64,000 nucleotides of DNA from Streptomyces ferrugineus (GTDB lineage: Bacteria; Actinomycetota; Actinomycetes; Streptomycetales; Streptomycetaceae), in NCBI RefSeq assembly GCF_015160855.1, contig NZ_CP063373.1, forward strand, positions 8,221,001 through 8,285,000. The letters are read 5' to 3'. The notes beneath the pieces are model-generated. The model was not told the DNA's origin, made no database searches, and worked only from the letters and a program-made list of their open reading frames with translations. This document shows positions 37,763 to 46,883 of the stretch, one piece after another. The position numbers and the translations under genes were made by a program. Every line of letters starts with the position of its first letter. Positions within the stretch are counted from its first letter, which is position 1.

Positions 37763-38044
37763 ATGAGTAGGATAGGTAGCATGAGTGAGCCTACCGGCAA
37801 GTACTCGATCACCATGCCGCGCGACATCGCCGAAGCCGCCAAGGCCCGCAGCGGCCCTTCCGGCCTGTCCGCCTACGTGGCCGCCGCGGTCGCCCGCCAG
37901 ATCGAGCGCGACAACCTCAACGAGCTCATCGCCGTCGCCGAAGCCGAACACGGCCCCGTCACGGACGAGGAGATCCAGGCCCTGCGCGACCAGCTCCACC
38001 AGGCCCGCGACAACCAGGCGACGGGCGGAGCGGACGCCGCGTGA
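37763..38044 (+). CDS. Antitoxin of PIN-domain toxin-antitoxin pair
   Basis: 93 residues, ATG 37763 with GGGAGGA just upstream (an internal ATG at 37781 lacks such a site). GKYSITMPRDIAEAAKARSG then PSGLSAYVAAAVARQIERDN resembles a ribbon-helix-helix/CopG-like DNA-binding start, followed by an acidic helical tail that would bind the toxin. Overlaps the toxin start (GTGA). Expected to neutralise the toxin and autorepress. Confidence 0.82.
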   Translation: MSRIGSMSEPTGKYSITMPRDIAEAAKARSGPSGLSAYVAAAVARQIERDNLNELIAVAEAEHGPVTDEEIQALRDQLHQARDNQATGGADAA

Positions 38045-38454
38045 GCCGCTCCCCCGCCGTGCCCGGCGGCACCCTCGTGCTGGACAGCGAGGGACTGGCC
38101 AAGGCCGTCCTCCGCGACCGTGCCGTCACCGGCTGGCTCGCCCTGGCCCGCGCCGACGACCTACGGGTGATCACCTCCGCGGCCACCCTGGTGGAAGTCG
38201 TCCACCCGCGGATCAACCGCCCCGCCCTGGAGTGGACCCACTCCCGCCTCATCGTCGAACCGGTCACCGAACCCCTCGCCCGCCACGCCGCCGCCCTCCT
38301 CGCCGACGCCGGCCTGCACGGCCACAAGTACGCCATCGACGCCATGCTCAGCGCCACCGCCCTCGCCGCCCCAGGACCGGCCACGATCCTGACCTCCGAC
38401 CCGGAGGACCTCACCGCGCTGTGCGGCGGACGCGTCACGGTGATCAAGATCTGA
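38041..38454 (+). CDS. PIN-domain toxin (VapC-like ribonuclease)
   Basis: 137 residues from GTG 38041. PIN fold acidic residues: GTLVLDSEGLAKAVL (first Asp/Glu), ATLVEVVHPR (middle Glu), AIDAMLSATAL (Asp), ILTSDPEDLTALC (last Asp). Expected Mg-dependent RNase. A degenerated relative is at 48298-48659 in the second mobile block, so this module travels with this type of element. GC content and codon use fit the surroundings. Confidence 0.87.
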   Translation: MSRSPAVPGGTLVLDSEGLAKAVLRDRAVTGWLALARADDLRVITSAATLVEVVHPRINRPALEWTHSRLIVEPVTEPLARHAAALLADAGLHGHKYAIDAMLSATALAAPGPATILTSDPEDLTALCGGRVTVIKI

Positions 38455-38531
38455 CCTGGCGCGCTCCTCGATCACATGACCGTTCGCCCCAGAGCCTGGG
38501 GCTGCGCAGCCAGAGGTCCACAGCTGTGTAT

Positions 38532-39977
38532 TCAGATGTAGAACTTGAATTGAGGCAGTGGCTCCCGGTCAGCGGGGATCTCCCTCATGATTTCGCCGAC
38601 CAGCCCGGAGAACTTGATCGTGATCGGCAGGAGTCCGCCCAGTGCGGCCGAGTTCCAGTTGAGCTTGGTGAGGGCGAGAACTTCCTTCAGCAGGGCGTCC
38701 CGTGAAGAGTCCTGGCCGACGTGGTCAGCGACCTGGAGTGGCGCTGGAACGTGCATCCCGTGGAATTCGTTGAGCGCGGATATGTAGCCCGTCGTGTACA
38801 GGTAGTCCAACTCCCCGAAGCTGAAGCGGGTTCCGCGAAGCGGCGGATACTTCGAGGTGGTGATGAGACGGACCCGGCTCTGCGCCTCAAGCGCCATCAG
38901 GTCGTAGCGCCGCACGCGCGACTCGATGGCGGCGCGGAAGCCGTCACGTTCGTCCGGCCAGTAGCGTGAGGTCTTGTGGACCACGATACGAGCCGGGGTC
39001 TGCTTCATGACCGCCTCGTACCGGTCGAGCACTAGGGCCATCAGCTGGTGCGCGCCTTCAGCCGTCAGGTGAGGTGAACGACTCCCTGTCTTGTTCGGAT
39101 CCCACTCGAATTCGTGCCCCCGGAGGACCAGTCCTTCTCCCCGCTCGTCAAACGCCTGCACGAGGCTGGTCTGCATCGTCGCCGCGGCGCTGCCCAGCGG
39201 CCGGTAGAAGCCGATGCCGACGTAGCAGGTACCGGGCGTGAGGCCGTACGGGCTCCACGGGTAGCCTCCCGCCTTGCAGTACATCGCGGTGAAGAAGTTC
39301 CATGCGATGCGGGAGGGCGGCGTTCTGTCGCGCCCGTCGAGTGTGGGCGCTCGGACGATCTGCGTCGGCAGGCGGTACTTCATGGCGCTTGCTTTGAGGG
39401 CGCGGCGCAGGTCGCGATGGACTGCGCCGGTCTCCTTGCTCGTGTAGTCGGCCGTGCCGCAGCGCGTCACGATCTGGTCAGACAGGGCGATCACGACGTA
39501 GTCGGGGATGCTGTCCCGCTCTGCCAGCTGCCGGAACTTCGTCTCGAACAGGGTCAGCGCAGCATAGAAGCGGTCCTTCTGCGACTTGATCTCGAGTACC
39601 TGGCGCAGTTCCGTCTGCCCGAGTTCTTCGTTCCAGGCATCGTCGAACTCCAGCGTCGAGAAGAACCCGCGATCGGGCATCCACCCGGGGAACTCGGGGT
39701 TGTTCACGTCGCCGAGCACGCCCTCGGCGCGACTGCTCATCCAGGCACGTGCCGCCTCGACAAGATCCGGGGTGCCGATCAGCCCCACGCGCAGACGTGT
39801 GGGGTGGCGGCCCGATGCCGTCCAGGAACGCGGCCCGTAGCGTGCGATGCCGGCCTTGGGGTCGATGTGTAGGCCGTCGTCGGCGAACTGCAGCAGCGGT
39901 TCGGGAAAGTAGGTGCTCGCGATGAGGGACGGGGAACCGGCGGGCGAGACACTCGGCGGGGCAGGGCGTGCCGTCAT
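38532..39977 (-). CDS. Short prokaryotic Argonaute (MID-PIWI)
   Basis: 481 residues from ATG 39977, the length of short pAgo proteins that lack N and PAZ domains. The MID part spans roughly residues 40-230. The PIWI part includes RIAWNFFTAMYCKAGGYPWS, TCYVGIGFYRPLGS, VVHKTSRYWPDERDGFRAAI and the typical Argonaute C-terminus ILALTK-like segment: LKEVLALTKLNWNSA, LPITIKFSGLVG, FKFYI. The first catalytic Asp position reads GIGF, so the PIWI is presumably catalytically dead, as in other short pAgos. Coupled by ATGA to the upstream HNH gene. Confidence 0.87.
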   Translation of the reverse strand: MTARPAPPSVSPAGSPSLIASTYFPEPLLQFADDGLHIDPKAGIARYGPRSWTASGRHPTRLRVGLIGTPDLVEAARAWMSSRAEGVLGDVNNPEFPGWMPDRGFFSTLEFDDAWNEELGQTELRQVLEIKSQKDRFYAALTLFETKFRQLAERDSIPDYVVIALSDQIVTRCGTADYTSKETGAVHRDLRRALKASAMKYRLPTQIVRAPTLDGRDRTPPSRIAWNFFTAMYCKAGGYPWSPYGLTPGTCYVGIGFYRPLGSAAATMQTSLVQAFDERGEGLVLRGHEFEWDPNKTGSRSPHLTAEGAHQLMALVLDRYEAVMKQTPARIVVHKTSRYWPDERDGFRAAIESRVRRYDLMALEAQSRVRLITTSKYPPLRGTRFSFGELDYLYTTGYISALNEFHGMHVPAPLQVADHVGQDSSRDALLKEVLALTKLNWNSAALGGLLPITIKFSGLVGEIMREIPADREPLPQFKFYI

Positions 39978-41251
39978 CGCAGGGCTTCCTCCTCGTCCTC
40001 GTCGTCGTCGCTCAGGCCCTCCGCCTCGGCCCAGGTGAAGAGGTCGTCCACGTACTCGACATTCTTGAAGGGCATGTCGTGCTCGGCGGGAATGCCCGGC
40101 CAGCGGACCTGCCCGCTGCTCAGTGACGTCGAGACGATCAGATTCTGCCTGTCGGTGCCGAAGGGGAAGAAGATCCGCGGAGTACTCCTGCCGAGGAAGT
40201 CCCGCCAGAACTGAACTTCGCCCAGGAGGTCGTGGTTGAACAGACGGGACTTTTTCCGGGTAACTTGCCGCCCGATGTACTTGGCCTGCATGGACTCGAA
40301 GCCGTCCGATGTGACACGCAGCTCGGGTCTGACGCTGAGGCACCACTGATTGTCACCGATGAGGAAGAAGCGCAGCGAAACAGCACGGTGAAGCCAGTAG
40401 TTGCGGGCCTCACCGGTCGCTCGCTTCTTGGGCTGCCATACGACGCTCCGAGTCGCCCTGTTGGCGTTCAACGGCCGATACGGCACCGAGCGTTCGACAC
40501 CGGCCGCCTCCGGTTCGAAGTAGTAGCGGTGGTGGTCGTGATCCAGCCGCAGACCAAGTCGTCCGGTGAGTTTGTTCAGCGACCTGTTCAGCAGGGCGAC
40601 GTACCACCCCAGCTTGTCGGGGTCCGTCCACCACTCCTTGGTGGAAAAGCGCTCGGTCTCGGTGCACGCCACCGCGTCAGCGAACGGGTTGCCGCTGTCC
40701 CGCAAATCCTGGAATGCCCACAACCGCCCCTCACGCAGGATGAACGGCGTCATCACCCCAGCAGACGTCGCGGCCGGCCTGACCTCGCTCTCCCGCCCGG
40801 CAGAACAAGGCGCTCCGTAGATGTAGCGCGGCATCTGCGTAACCGGCAGCACGTTGCTGTACACGGTGTCGTTGACTATCGGGGGCAGCTCCGACGGAAC
40901 GTTGGAACGTCCGCCAAGCCTGCGCTCGATCCGCTGTTCGTGAGCCTCCTTCATGGCGTGCAGCCGCTCCACCGTGTACTTCGCGAGCGCGCCTTCGGAG
41001 TCGATCAGCTGATGATGCTGATTGCACAGCAAGATCAGATTCTCGTACCGATTGCGCTCCTCCGGCGTCAACGGCGAGTCGCCCCGCGGACCGTTCGGAC
41101 TCTCCGCCACGATGTGGGCCATCTCGCCGAGCACCACGACGGGGTCCTCCGGCGTCCCTTGAGCAGTCAGCAGCAAACCGCAGTCGGGAAAGGCGCAGAT
41201 ATTGCCGGAACGCTGGGTCAGCTTGCGCTGCTGCGCGACAGGTACGGCCAC
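39974..41251 (-). CDS. HNH nuclease with C-terminal APAZ-like domain (short pAgo partner)
   Basis: 425 residues. GGAGGAGG is 4-5 bases before GTG 41251, so this start is favoured over longer in-frame options. N-terminal HNH nuclease: zinc-ligand C19-x4-C24, AHIVAESP (H46), N71-LILL-C76-x2-H79-H80. The 300-residue remainder (YWLHRAVSLRFFLIGDNQWC, then NHDLLGEVQFWRDFLG) has the size and position of the APAZ domain that pairs with short pAgos; APAZ identity is inference. It should form a guide-activated nuclease complex with the Argonaute, that is, a SPARHA-like abortive immune pair. Confidence 0.8.
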   Translation of the reverse strand: MAVPVAQQRKLTQRSGNICAFPDCGLLLTAQGTPEDPVVVLGEMAHIVAESPNGPRGDSPLTPEERNRYENLILLCNQHHQLIDSEGALAKYTVERLHAMKEAHEQRIERRLGGRSNVPSELPPIVNDTVYSNVLPVTQMPRYIYGAPCSAGRESEVRPAATSAGVMTPFILREGRLWAFQDLRDSGNPFADAVACTETERFSTKEWWTDPDKLGWYVALLNRSLNKLTGRLGLRLDHDHHRYYFEPEAAGVERSVPYRPLNANRATRSVVWQPKKRATGEARNYWLHRAVSLRFFLIGDNQWCLSVRPELRVTSDGFESMQAKYIGRQVTRKKSRLFNHDLLGEVQFWRDFLGRSTPRIFFPFGTDRQNLIVSTSLSSGQVRWPGIPAEHDMPFKNVEYVDDLFTWAEAEGLSDDDEDEEEALR

Positions 41252-41400
41252 AACACCTCCTCCAGGTACCCACATGCTACGGACGACCTCTGACAAAGGC
41301 CCTCCCTCGCACAAGAGGGGCGAAGTGCCGCATGCTTGACTGCCCCGCAGCCCGCCGGTTCCCGTTGCCTTAACGGATCATCGACAATTCCGCCCCGAGG

Positions 41401-42783
41401 CTACTGATCTACCTCGGGGGGTCGGTCGTAGGAGCTCAGGAGCCCTTCGATGCGCTGGTTGTTGATGGACTGCCGGTCGTACAGGCACTTCGCGTAGCGG
41501 CTCAGCAGGACCTCGACGCTGTTGCCGGCCCGCTGGGCGACCTCGGCCGGGTCCGCGCCCGCACACAGCCAGGTGGACAGGGCCGAATGCCGCAGGTCGT
41601 ACGGGCGCTTCGCGAGCGGGGTGCTGGTGAGCGCGGGCGGCAGAGCCAGTTCGCGGGTCTCGTGCCAGACCCGGTTGTAGGTGGTGTAAGTGATGATCCG
41701 GCCCTGCTCGGTGAAGAACAGCCGGCCGTCGTCAGCCGTGCCGAACGTGGCGACGTGCTCCCTCCACATCGTCACCAGGTGCGGCGGCAACGGCACCACC
41801 CGCGTCTCTCCCGGCGGGCGGTTCTTCAGCCCGCGCTCGTCGTGGAACTTGCCGCTGTCGGTCCACCGCTTGCCCGCCTGCGGCAGCGTGCGATGCAGGA
41901 CCAGCCGCCCCCAACCGGTTAGGGGCAGACGACAGTCCGGCAGCGCCACCGCGACCGCCTCTTCCGGACGCAGACCCGCGTAGTACATGCCAGCGAAGAA
42001 CCCGACCAGCCGACGCCCCCGGGCCCGCCGAAAGTCGCCCACGTAGGAGACGGCGTCCAGCAGCTCCCTCGCCTGGTGAGGGTTGGCCACCACCCGCGGG
42101 TCCACCGAGACCGACGGCTTGGGGACCCTCCATCGGATTTTTTCCAGCGGATGACTGCCCAACTCACCCCGCTCCACCGCGTAGTGGAGCGCGTGCACCA
42201 GCACCTTGCGCTTGCGGCGCATCGTCTCCACCGCCGCCTCACCCCCATCGAGCTTGCGGCGCAGCGACTCCAGCACATCCCGCGCCAGGACCGGATCATG
42301 CAGGTCGACCAACGGCCGAGACGCCTTCGCCACCCACTGCAAGACCAGCCGGTCCTCCGCCGGGATCTCCCGCTGCTCCGGACCGGGTACGACAAAGGCC
42401 CAGTGCCGCAGGGCACGGCGCAGAAGCTGCCCCTTCGGGCGGCCGGGCATGTCCCAGCACATCGCCATGGTGATCGCGGTGAGCGCCTCGCTGACCTCGT
42501 CCCGGGTCTTCGCCGCACGGCCGGGCCAGTGCGCCCGCGCGTACTCGGTCGCGAAGGCGTACCAGCTCATCTTGGACGGACCGCGGGGGCCGTACATGGG
42601 GCTGGCGCCCTGGGCCAGGCCCGCCCGGATGGCCCGCACCAGCTCCGCACCGAACTCGCCGGCCATGTCCGCGACCGCTCTACCGCGGTCCTGGGATTTT
42701 TCACTGGGCGGCTGCGCCGGGGATTGGTTCGGCGTCTGTTCGAGGTCCGGTGTGGCACGGTTGTGATGTTCGTTTGAGTTCAT
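41401..42783 (-). CDS. int: Tyrosine integrase of the tRNA-Arg island
   Basis: 460 residues from ATG 42783, preceded by AGAGGAGG. Catalytic C-terminal domain: Arg in AGLRPEEAVAVALPD, Arg-His in RPYDLRHSALSTWLCAGADP, nucleophile region RAGNSVEVLLSRYAKCLY. The usual box-II His of the AGHS motif is Asn here. An N-terminal SAM-like domain precedes. It is highly similar to the integrase at 46884-48248. Expected to recombine the 47-bp tRNA core. Confidence 0.93.
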   Translation of the reverse strand: MNSNEHHNRATPDLEQTPNQSPAQPPSEKSQDRGRAVADMAGEFGAELVRAIRAGLAQGASPMYGPRGPSKMSWYAFATEYARAHWPGRAAKTRDEVSEALTAITMAMCWDMPGRPKGQLLRRALRHWAFVVPGPEQREIPAEDRLVLQWVAKASRPLVDLHDPVLARDVLESLRRKLDGGEAAVETMRRKRKVLVHALHYAVERGELGSHPLEKIRWRVPKPSVSVDPRVVANPHQARELLDAVSYVGDFRRARGRRLVGFFAGMYYAGLRPEEAVAVALPDCRLPLTGWGRLVLHRTLPQAGKRWTDSGKFHDERGLKNRPPGETRVVPLPPHLVTMWREHVATFGTADDGRLFFTEQGRIITYTTYNRVWHETRELALPPALTSTPLAKRPYDLRHSALSTWLCAGADPAEVAQRAGNSVEVLLSRYAKCLYDRQSINNQRIEGLLSSYDRPPEVDQ

Positions 42784-43042
42784 GCCCGCCTCCTCTTGAT
42801 CGGCGGGGCATGACTGCCCGGAAGATCCAGTCGAACATCCCCCGACAAGAAGGCATTGGGGCGGCGCCAGATTGACGGCTGCGGATTGTCGGACCTTCGG
42901 CACGGCTTCCGTCGCCGCTGGTCATGCCCTGTCCCGGTGTGGCCGGTTCCGCGCGAGGACTCACTGTGCGCACTTGTATGCGCCCCATTGCGCCGAACTA
43001 CCGTTCTCGGCCGACCAGGGCACGCGGACATGTGGGGGATGC

Positions 43043-44443
43043 ATGGCGAGAACCGCGCGACAGATCCTGAACGCACTCAGCCGCTCGACGAGCGTTCACA
43101 TCCACTCGACGACCGAACTGGCCGCACATGTGGACTCTGCAGCGGCTGCTATCGACAAGAGGCGCCGGGAAAAGGGCCAGGAAGCGGCACGCAGGAAACC
43201 CGAGCTGCGCCCCGTCGCGCGGGCCGAGCACGGCCGGTACATCGAGCTGACGCCGTGGCAGGTGCTGCACGCCGTGGCCCGCGGCTACGTGCTGGCCGGC
43301 CAGGGAATGGGGCGCGGGCTCGCGGAACACTGGCTGAGCCTGAAGTTCTGCGAAGCACTGGACCGCAATCGCGCCGGTTCCATGGATCTCACCGACAAGG
43401 GCCGCAGCTCCGAGCGCTGGTACAAGGGCATGCAGGCCCGGGAACTGGCCGTCGGCTTCGGACTCGCCGTGGCAGAACACATCGTGCAACAGCGATACCC
43501 GGACCACATCGTCTCCGTCGTGGACACGAGCACGGTGCTGCGAGCCGGCTGGCCCCTGAGCGTCTCACAACGAAACAAGACCTCACGCCCTCGCCCCGAC
43601 TACCTGATCGAGGCATGGAAGCCCGGCGAGCCGTCGAAAGTCACCTTCGTGGCCTGCCGGGGAAACCACCAAAAACCGAGCAAGCGGACCGGCCGGACCC
43701 GCAGCACCACCATCCAGCAACTGGTCAAGGGGGCCGAACTGACCGAGGGCATGCAGATCGGCCCGTGGAACACGACCCCGTGCCTGATGCTGTCCACCGA
43801 GCTCATGGGACCGGGCGGCATCGTGGTCAATGCCCTGCAGTCCCCCGGCGAAACGCTGCTTCCCCTCCGCACACCGGGCGCCCCGGGAAACGCCGGCGAG
43901 GAGATCAAGGACAAGTCCGGTATCCCCTACCCCAACGCCATTCGCATACCGGCCCGCGAGGGCAGGCGGACGCGCACCGTTGACGGCTTCCAAGTAGGCG
44001 AGGACGACCTCGCTTGGTTCGGTCAACTCCTGGCCCGCACCGCGGCCGCCGGCCTGACCGCGTTCTCGGGCGGAGGACAAAATACAGCCCGGTACCTCAC
44101 CGCACGCCAAGGACGAGAGCACTACAACGTGCCCACCTTCGCCGCCACATCGAGCGTCGACGACGCAGATATCGAGGTGGACTATACGAAATTCGTCGGC
44201 ACGGACCACGTCTTCCGCATGGGGAGCGCACGCATCGAGGCATTCTCCGGAATGGCAGAGGATCTGTACGGACTGATCAAAGACGGCCGCGTGGAGGAGT
44301 ACCGGCAAGCCGCCTACGAACTCCACTGCAAACGGTCCAACTCGCGTGAAGCGGGGAAATGGAACGGCCCGATCTCGTTACACGCCGACGGCACCGTCAT
44401 GGCCCTGAGCATTCTGCCTGTCCGCAGAAGGCGCCCGCTCTGA
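43043..44443 (+). CDS. Protein of unknown function next to integrase
   Basis: 466 residues; ATG 43043 has GGGGG about 6 bases upstream. Opening MARTARQILNALSRSTSVHI. A central segment PDYLIEAWKPGEPSKVTFVA-CRGN looks like a beta-strand pair of a nuclease-like fold, but the PD-(D/E)xK signature is incomplete, so I make no functional claim. No membrane segments. It diverges from the integrase across a 259-base spacer and is the last gene before the right end, a position often held by restriction, antirestriction or defence genes. Confidence 0.7.
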   Translation: MARTARQILNALSRSTSVHIHSTTELAAHVDSAAAAIDKRRREKGQEAARRKPELRPVARAEHGRYIELTPWQVLHAVARGYVLAGQGMGRGLAEHWLSLKFCEALDRNRAGSMDLTDKGRSSERWYKGMQARELAVGFGLAVAEHIVQQRYPDHIVSVVDTSTVLRAGWPLSVSQRNKTSRPRPDYLIEAWKPGEPSKVTFVACRGNHQKPSKRTGRTRSTTIQQLVKGAELTEGMQIGPWNTTPCLMLSTELMGPGGIVVNALQSPGETLLPLRTPGAPGNAGEEIKDKSGIPYPNAIRIPAREGRRTRTVDGFQVGEDDLAWFGQLLARTAAAGLTAFSGGGQNTARYLTARQGREHYNVPTFAATSSVDDADIEVDYTKFVGTDHVFRMGSARIEAFSGMAEDLYGLIKDGRVEEYRQAAYELHCKRSNSREAGKWNGPISLHADGTVMALSILPVRRRRPL

Positions 44444-44532
44444 CACCTCCTGACGCCACCCAGCCCAGCACAGCGATTCAGAGATCGTTCTCGGTCGCAT
44501 GGGCCGCTTTGAGCAGCGCAACATAGCGCGGG

Positions 44533-44557
44533 ATCGCCGGTTAGCCAAACCGGCGAT
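44533..44557 (+). terminator. Perfect 10-bp hairpin after the unknown gene
   Basis: ATCGCCGGTT-agcca-AACCGGCGAT, 90 bases after the stop at 44443. No T-run. Probably a terminator of the unknown gene; a protein-binding palindrome is the alternative. Confidence 0.5.
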
Positions 44558-45310
44558 GGTCCGCATCATTGGAGAACCACCGCCACGCCCTGTCCACCCC
44601 GTCGAAAGGCCGCATCCCAAAACCAGCTCACACCTTCATACGACTCGCGCACCCCCGACCCGAGCACGGCCCGGCTGACCGCCGCGGTGACCGCGCAGTC
44701 GCCTGCCTTCACGACGAGGTGCGGCGGCATCCTGCCTGCCGACGTTCCAGGTCACCATCGACTCACGCGCGGTCTGCACGTCTGCCTCGATACGCGTCGG
44801 CCCGCCCGACGCGATCCGGTTTTCGCCTTCCGGTTGCGCAATTGCCAGCTGGACAGTCCGGCGCAGGACTCGAGTGTTCATCCACGGGGCCGCAGGTCCT
44901 GCCCTCCGACCGCCGCCGCCCCCACCATCATGGGGAGAGCCGCGGCGCGGATCTCGCGGCTCAGGATGGACGGCGACCCTCCCGTTGCCTTCGGCCCGCC
45001 TCGGTCACAAGCCGGGGACTGTGCACCGACTCTCGGACGCCTCCCCCGGCCATCTGCGGGAGGCCATGACGCATGCCCGCCAGCCGCCACCGTGCTCGAG
45101 CGAGGTGTCGTGCGAAAGTGCCTTCCCGGGCCAGGCGCACACCCGGCGCACTCGGCTGCCCGCGCGCTCCCGACCGTCTCCCCGTTCGATGGAAGCGTGC
45201 AGAATACACCCTCTACCCTGGCAAGGTATTCGTGATCTGCATCACCCGACGCGAGCCGACCACCACAGCGAGACAAGCGGAGCAAGACGACCAAACGGGA
45301 CATTTCTTTT
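44558..45310. other. Island right end without a confident gene
   Basis: No intact gene is supported. On the minus strand near 44636-44881 a short frame opens MNTRVLRRTVQLAIAQPEGE with fair codon use, then coding character appears to shift frame, so this may be a decayed gene. The rest looks non-coding. Confidence 0.45.
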
Positions 45311-45332
45311 CCGTGGGCTATTTGCGGGACGG
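45311..45332 (+). repeat. Possible integrase arm site, left of attR
   Basis: CCGTGGGCTATTTGCGGGAC plus GG. It matches 45605-45626 at 19 of 22 positions in the same orientation. The two copies flank the core at 45389-45435 and would suit arm-type binding sites of the integrases. Confidence 0.5.
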
Positions 45333-45388
45333 CGGGCCTGACAGTTCGTCAGACATGCCGCTGACCAGGGAAAACGTGTGATAATCCG

Positions 45389-45435
45389 ACGGCCTCCGGA
45401 GCCGTGTGCGCAGGTTCGAATCCTGCCGGGGGCAC
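45389..45435 (+). other. attR: right 47-bp core direct repeat
   Basis: Identical to 6672-6718: the 3' part of tRNA-Arg from the anticodon stem through the T-arm and acceptor plus one base. No 5' tRNA half is present (preceding bases AATCCG do not continue the gene), so this is not a tRNA gene but the distal scar of integration. Confidence 0.92.
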
Positions 45436-45444
45436 CGGAAATCT

Positions 45445-45481
45445 AGGCCCTGACCAGCGGAAACGCCGGTCAGGGCCTTTC
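45445..45481 (+). terminator. Terminator following the right core repeat
   Basis: AGGCCCTGACC pairs perfectly with GGTCAGGGCCT, followed by TTTC. It corresponds in position to the terminator after the intact tRNA-Arg but differs in sequence, as expected if one is chromosomal or from another element and one is element-borne. Confidence 0.75.
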
Positions 45482-45604
45482 TTGTGCATGCCAAAACGCA
45501 CACGCACCTTGGCCATGACTACTCCATTCAGCAAGCCTTCGACCTGCAACTTTGTGGTGCCAGGCAGAAGGAATCCCAAATGTCCGATCCCGCACAATGG
45601 CTTC

Positions 45605-45626
45605 CCGTGGGACATTCGCGGGACGG
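45605..45626 (+). repeat. Possible integrase arm site, right of attR
   Basis: CCGTGGGACATTCGCGGGAC plus GG, the counterpart of 45311-45332. The remainder of 45482-45847 has no gene. Confidence 0.5.
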
Positions 45627-45847
45627 GAAAGCCGCAATGCGGAGCCGCCGCCGTAGGGCATCTGCCGTGACCTGCGCTTTTGCCGACAAGGACGGTCGGA
45701 AAACATACGGACGATCAGGCCGTTTGACTTTTCCGGGTCAGTGCTGGACACGGCTGTGATCAGGCGTTTCATCGAACGTCACGCTCACTGCTCACGCGGA
45801 TGCCGGTGTCGGCACCACGACGCAGCTGGTTACGGCATGCTGGACGT

Positions 45848-46168
45848 ATGAGCAGGTACGCAGCCGCGAGGATCTACGCCCTCCCGGAGTCGCTCGACGA
45901 GATGGTCGGGCCGACTTCCGGCACCGTGACCCTGCCCCGGCACATCGACTGGGGCCCGCACTACGAGTACGACCTCGCCGACCAGGCCGACCTGCTCCTT
46001 ATGTACGAACGGGTCATCCGGGAAGCCCAGACCGCAGCCGACCTGCGGGCGCACTTGGACGGCGATCTGCTGCGTCGGCACTGGACGGACCTGTTCCTGC
46101 CCGCTCCGGCCCGTGCGGCCTGGCAGGCCCGCTTCCCCGAGCTCGCACCTGCGGCGGCCGCAGCGTAG
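45848..46168 (+). CDS. Small protein upstream of AbiEii-like gene (possible antitoxin)
   Basis: 106 residues: MSRYAAARIYALPESLDEMV, TVTLPRHIDWGPHYEYDLAD and QADLLLMYERVIREAQTAAD. It is paired with the downstream nucleotidyltransferase gene by a TAGTG overlap, so stop and start share one base. The order suggests the antitoxin or accessory half of an AbiE-like pair, but no winged-helix AbiEi motif is visible. Assignment rests on linkage only. Confidence 0.75.
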   Translation: MSRYAAARIYALPESLDEMVGPTSGTVTLPRHIDWGPHYEYDLADQADLLLMYERVIREAQTAADLRAHLDGDLLRRHWTDLFLPAPARAAWQARFPELAPAAAAA

Positions 46169-46842
46169 TGGACGAGCTGCACCGCCGACTGATCCGCATC
46201 GGGCTCGACGCACTCGCCGACGACTTCGGCTACGCCTTGGCAGGCGGCTACGCCGTCCAAGCCCACCAGATCGTCAACCGGGTCAGTGACGACGTCGACC
46301 TCTTTGCTCCCATCAACCGGGCCACCACCGAGATGCCCGAAGCCACCGAACGCGTCATCGCCGCCTACGAAGCCGCAGGCTTCACCGTGGAACTGGCCCA
46401 CCAGAACTCCGAGCACACCTACACCCGACTGAACGTCACCGACCCCGTCAGCGGTACGCAGAACAAGGTGGAACTCGTCGCCGAGTTCCTCAACCACCCG
46501 CCCGTGCCCTCCGAACTCGGCCCAGTCCTGCACCCCGACGACGTCGCCGCCGGGAAGACCACCGCCCTGGACGGCCGGGCCGAGGTCCGCGACGCCATCG
46601 ACGTCGACGGCCTCCTCAAGGCCGGATACACCCGCGAACGCCTGATGGAACTGGCCAAGCAGAACGACGGCGGCTTCGATCCGCGGATGTTCGCCGACTC
46701 ACTCGCCCGCGTCCAGCGCTACACGGACAAGCAATTCGCCGCCTACGGCCTTTCCGCCACCGAGGCCGGGGCCTTGCGCGAGCGGTTCGCGGACTGGCAA
46801 CGCCAGCTCACGGCATCGCAGAACGAGAACCCGGCCCAGTAA
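46168..46842 (+). CDS. AbiEii/AbiGii-type nucleotidyltransferase toxin
   Basis: 224 residues from GTG 46168. LAGGYAVQAHQIVNRVSDDV followed by DLF is the nucleotidyltransferase motif GG...(R)x(S/T)xDxD of AbiEii/DUF1814-like toxins; VELVAEFLNHPP and VLHPDDVAAGKTTALDGRAE RDAIDVDG match the later family motifs. It would transfer nucleotides to a host RNA or other target during phage infection. Sits between attR and the second integrase. Confidence 0.83.
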   Translation: MDELHRRLIRIGLDALADDFGYALAGGYAVQAHQIVNRVSDDVDLFAPINRATTEMPEATERVIAAYEAAGFTVELAHQNSEHTYTRLNVTDPVSGTQNKVELVAEFLNHPPVPSELGPVLHPDDVAAGKTTALDGRAEVRDAIDVDGLLKAGYTRERLMELAKQNDGGFDPRMFADSLARVQRYTDKQFAAYGLSATEAGALRERFADWQRQLTASQNENPAQ

Positions 46843-46883
46843 CGACCCAGGCTGTAAGGCTGTCCAACCATCATCTCCGGAGT

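Noticed and set aside
44636..44881. Small minus-strand gene beginning MNTRVLRRTVQL
   Set aside because: Codon use is fair at first but coding character seems to move to another frame and no family is recognised; kept only as a note on possible decay.
45389..45435. A second tRNA-Arg gene
   Set aside because: Only the 3' portion is present; the acceptor 5' strand and D-arm are missing, so it is an att scar.
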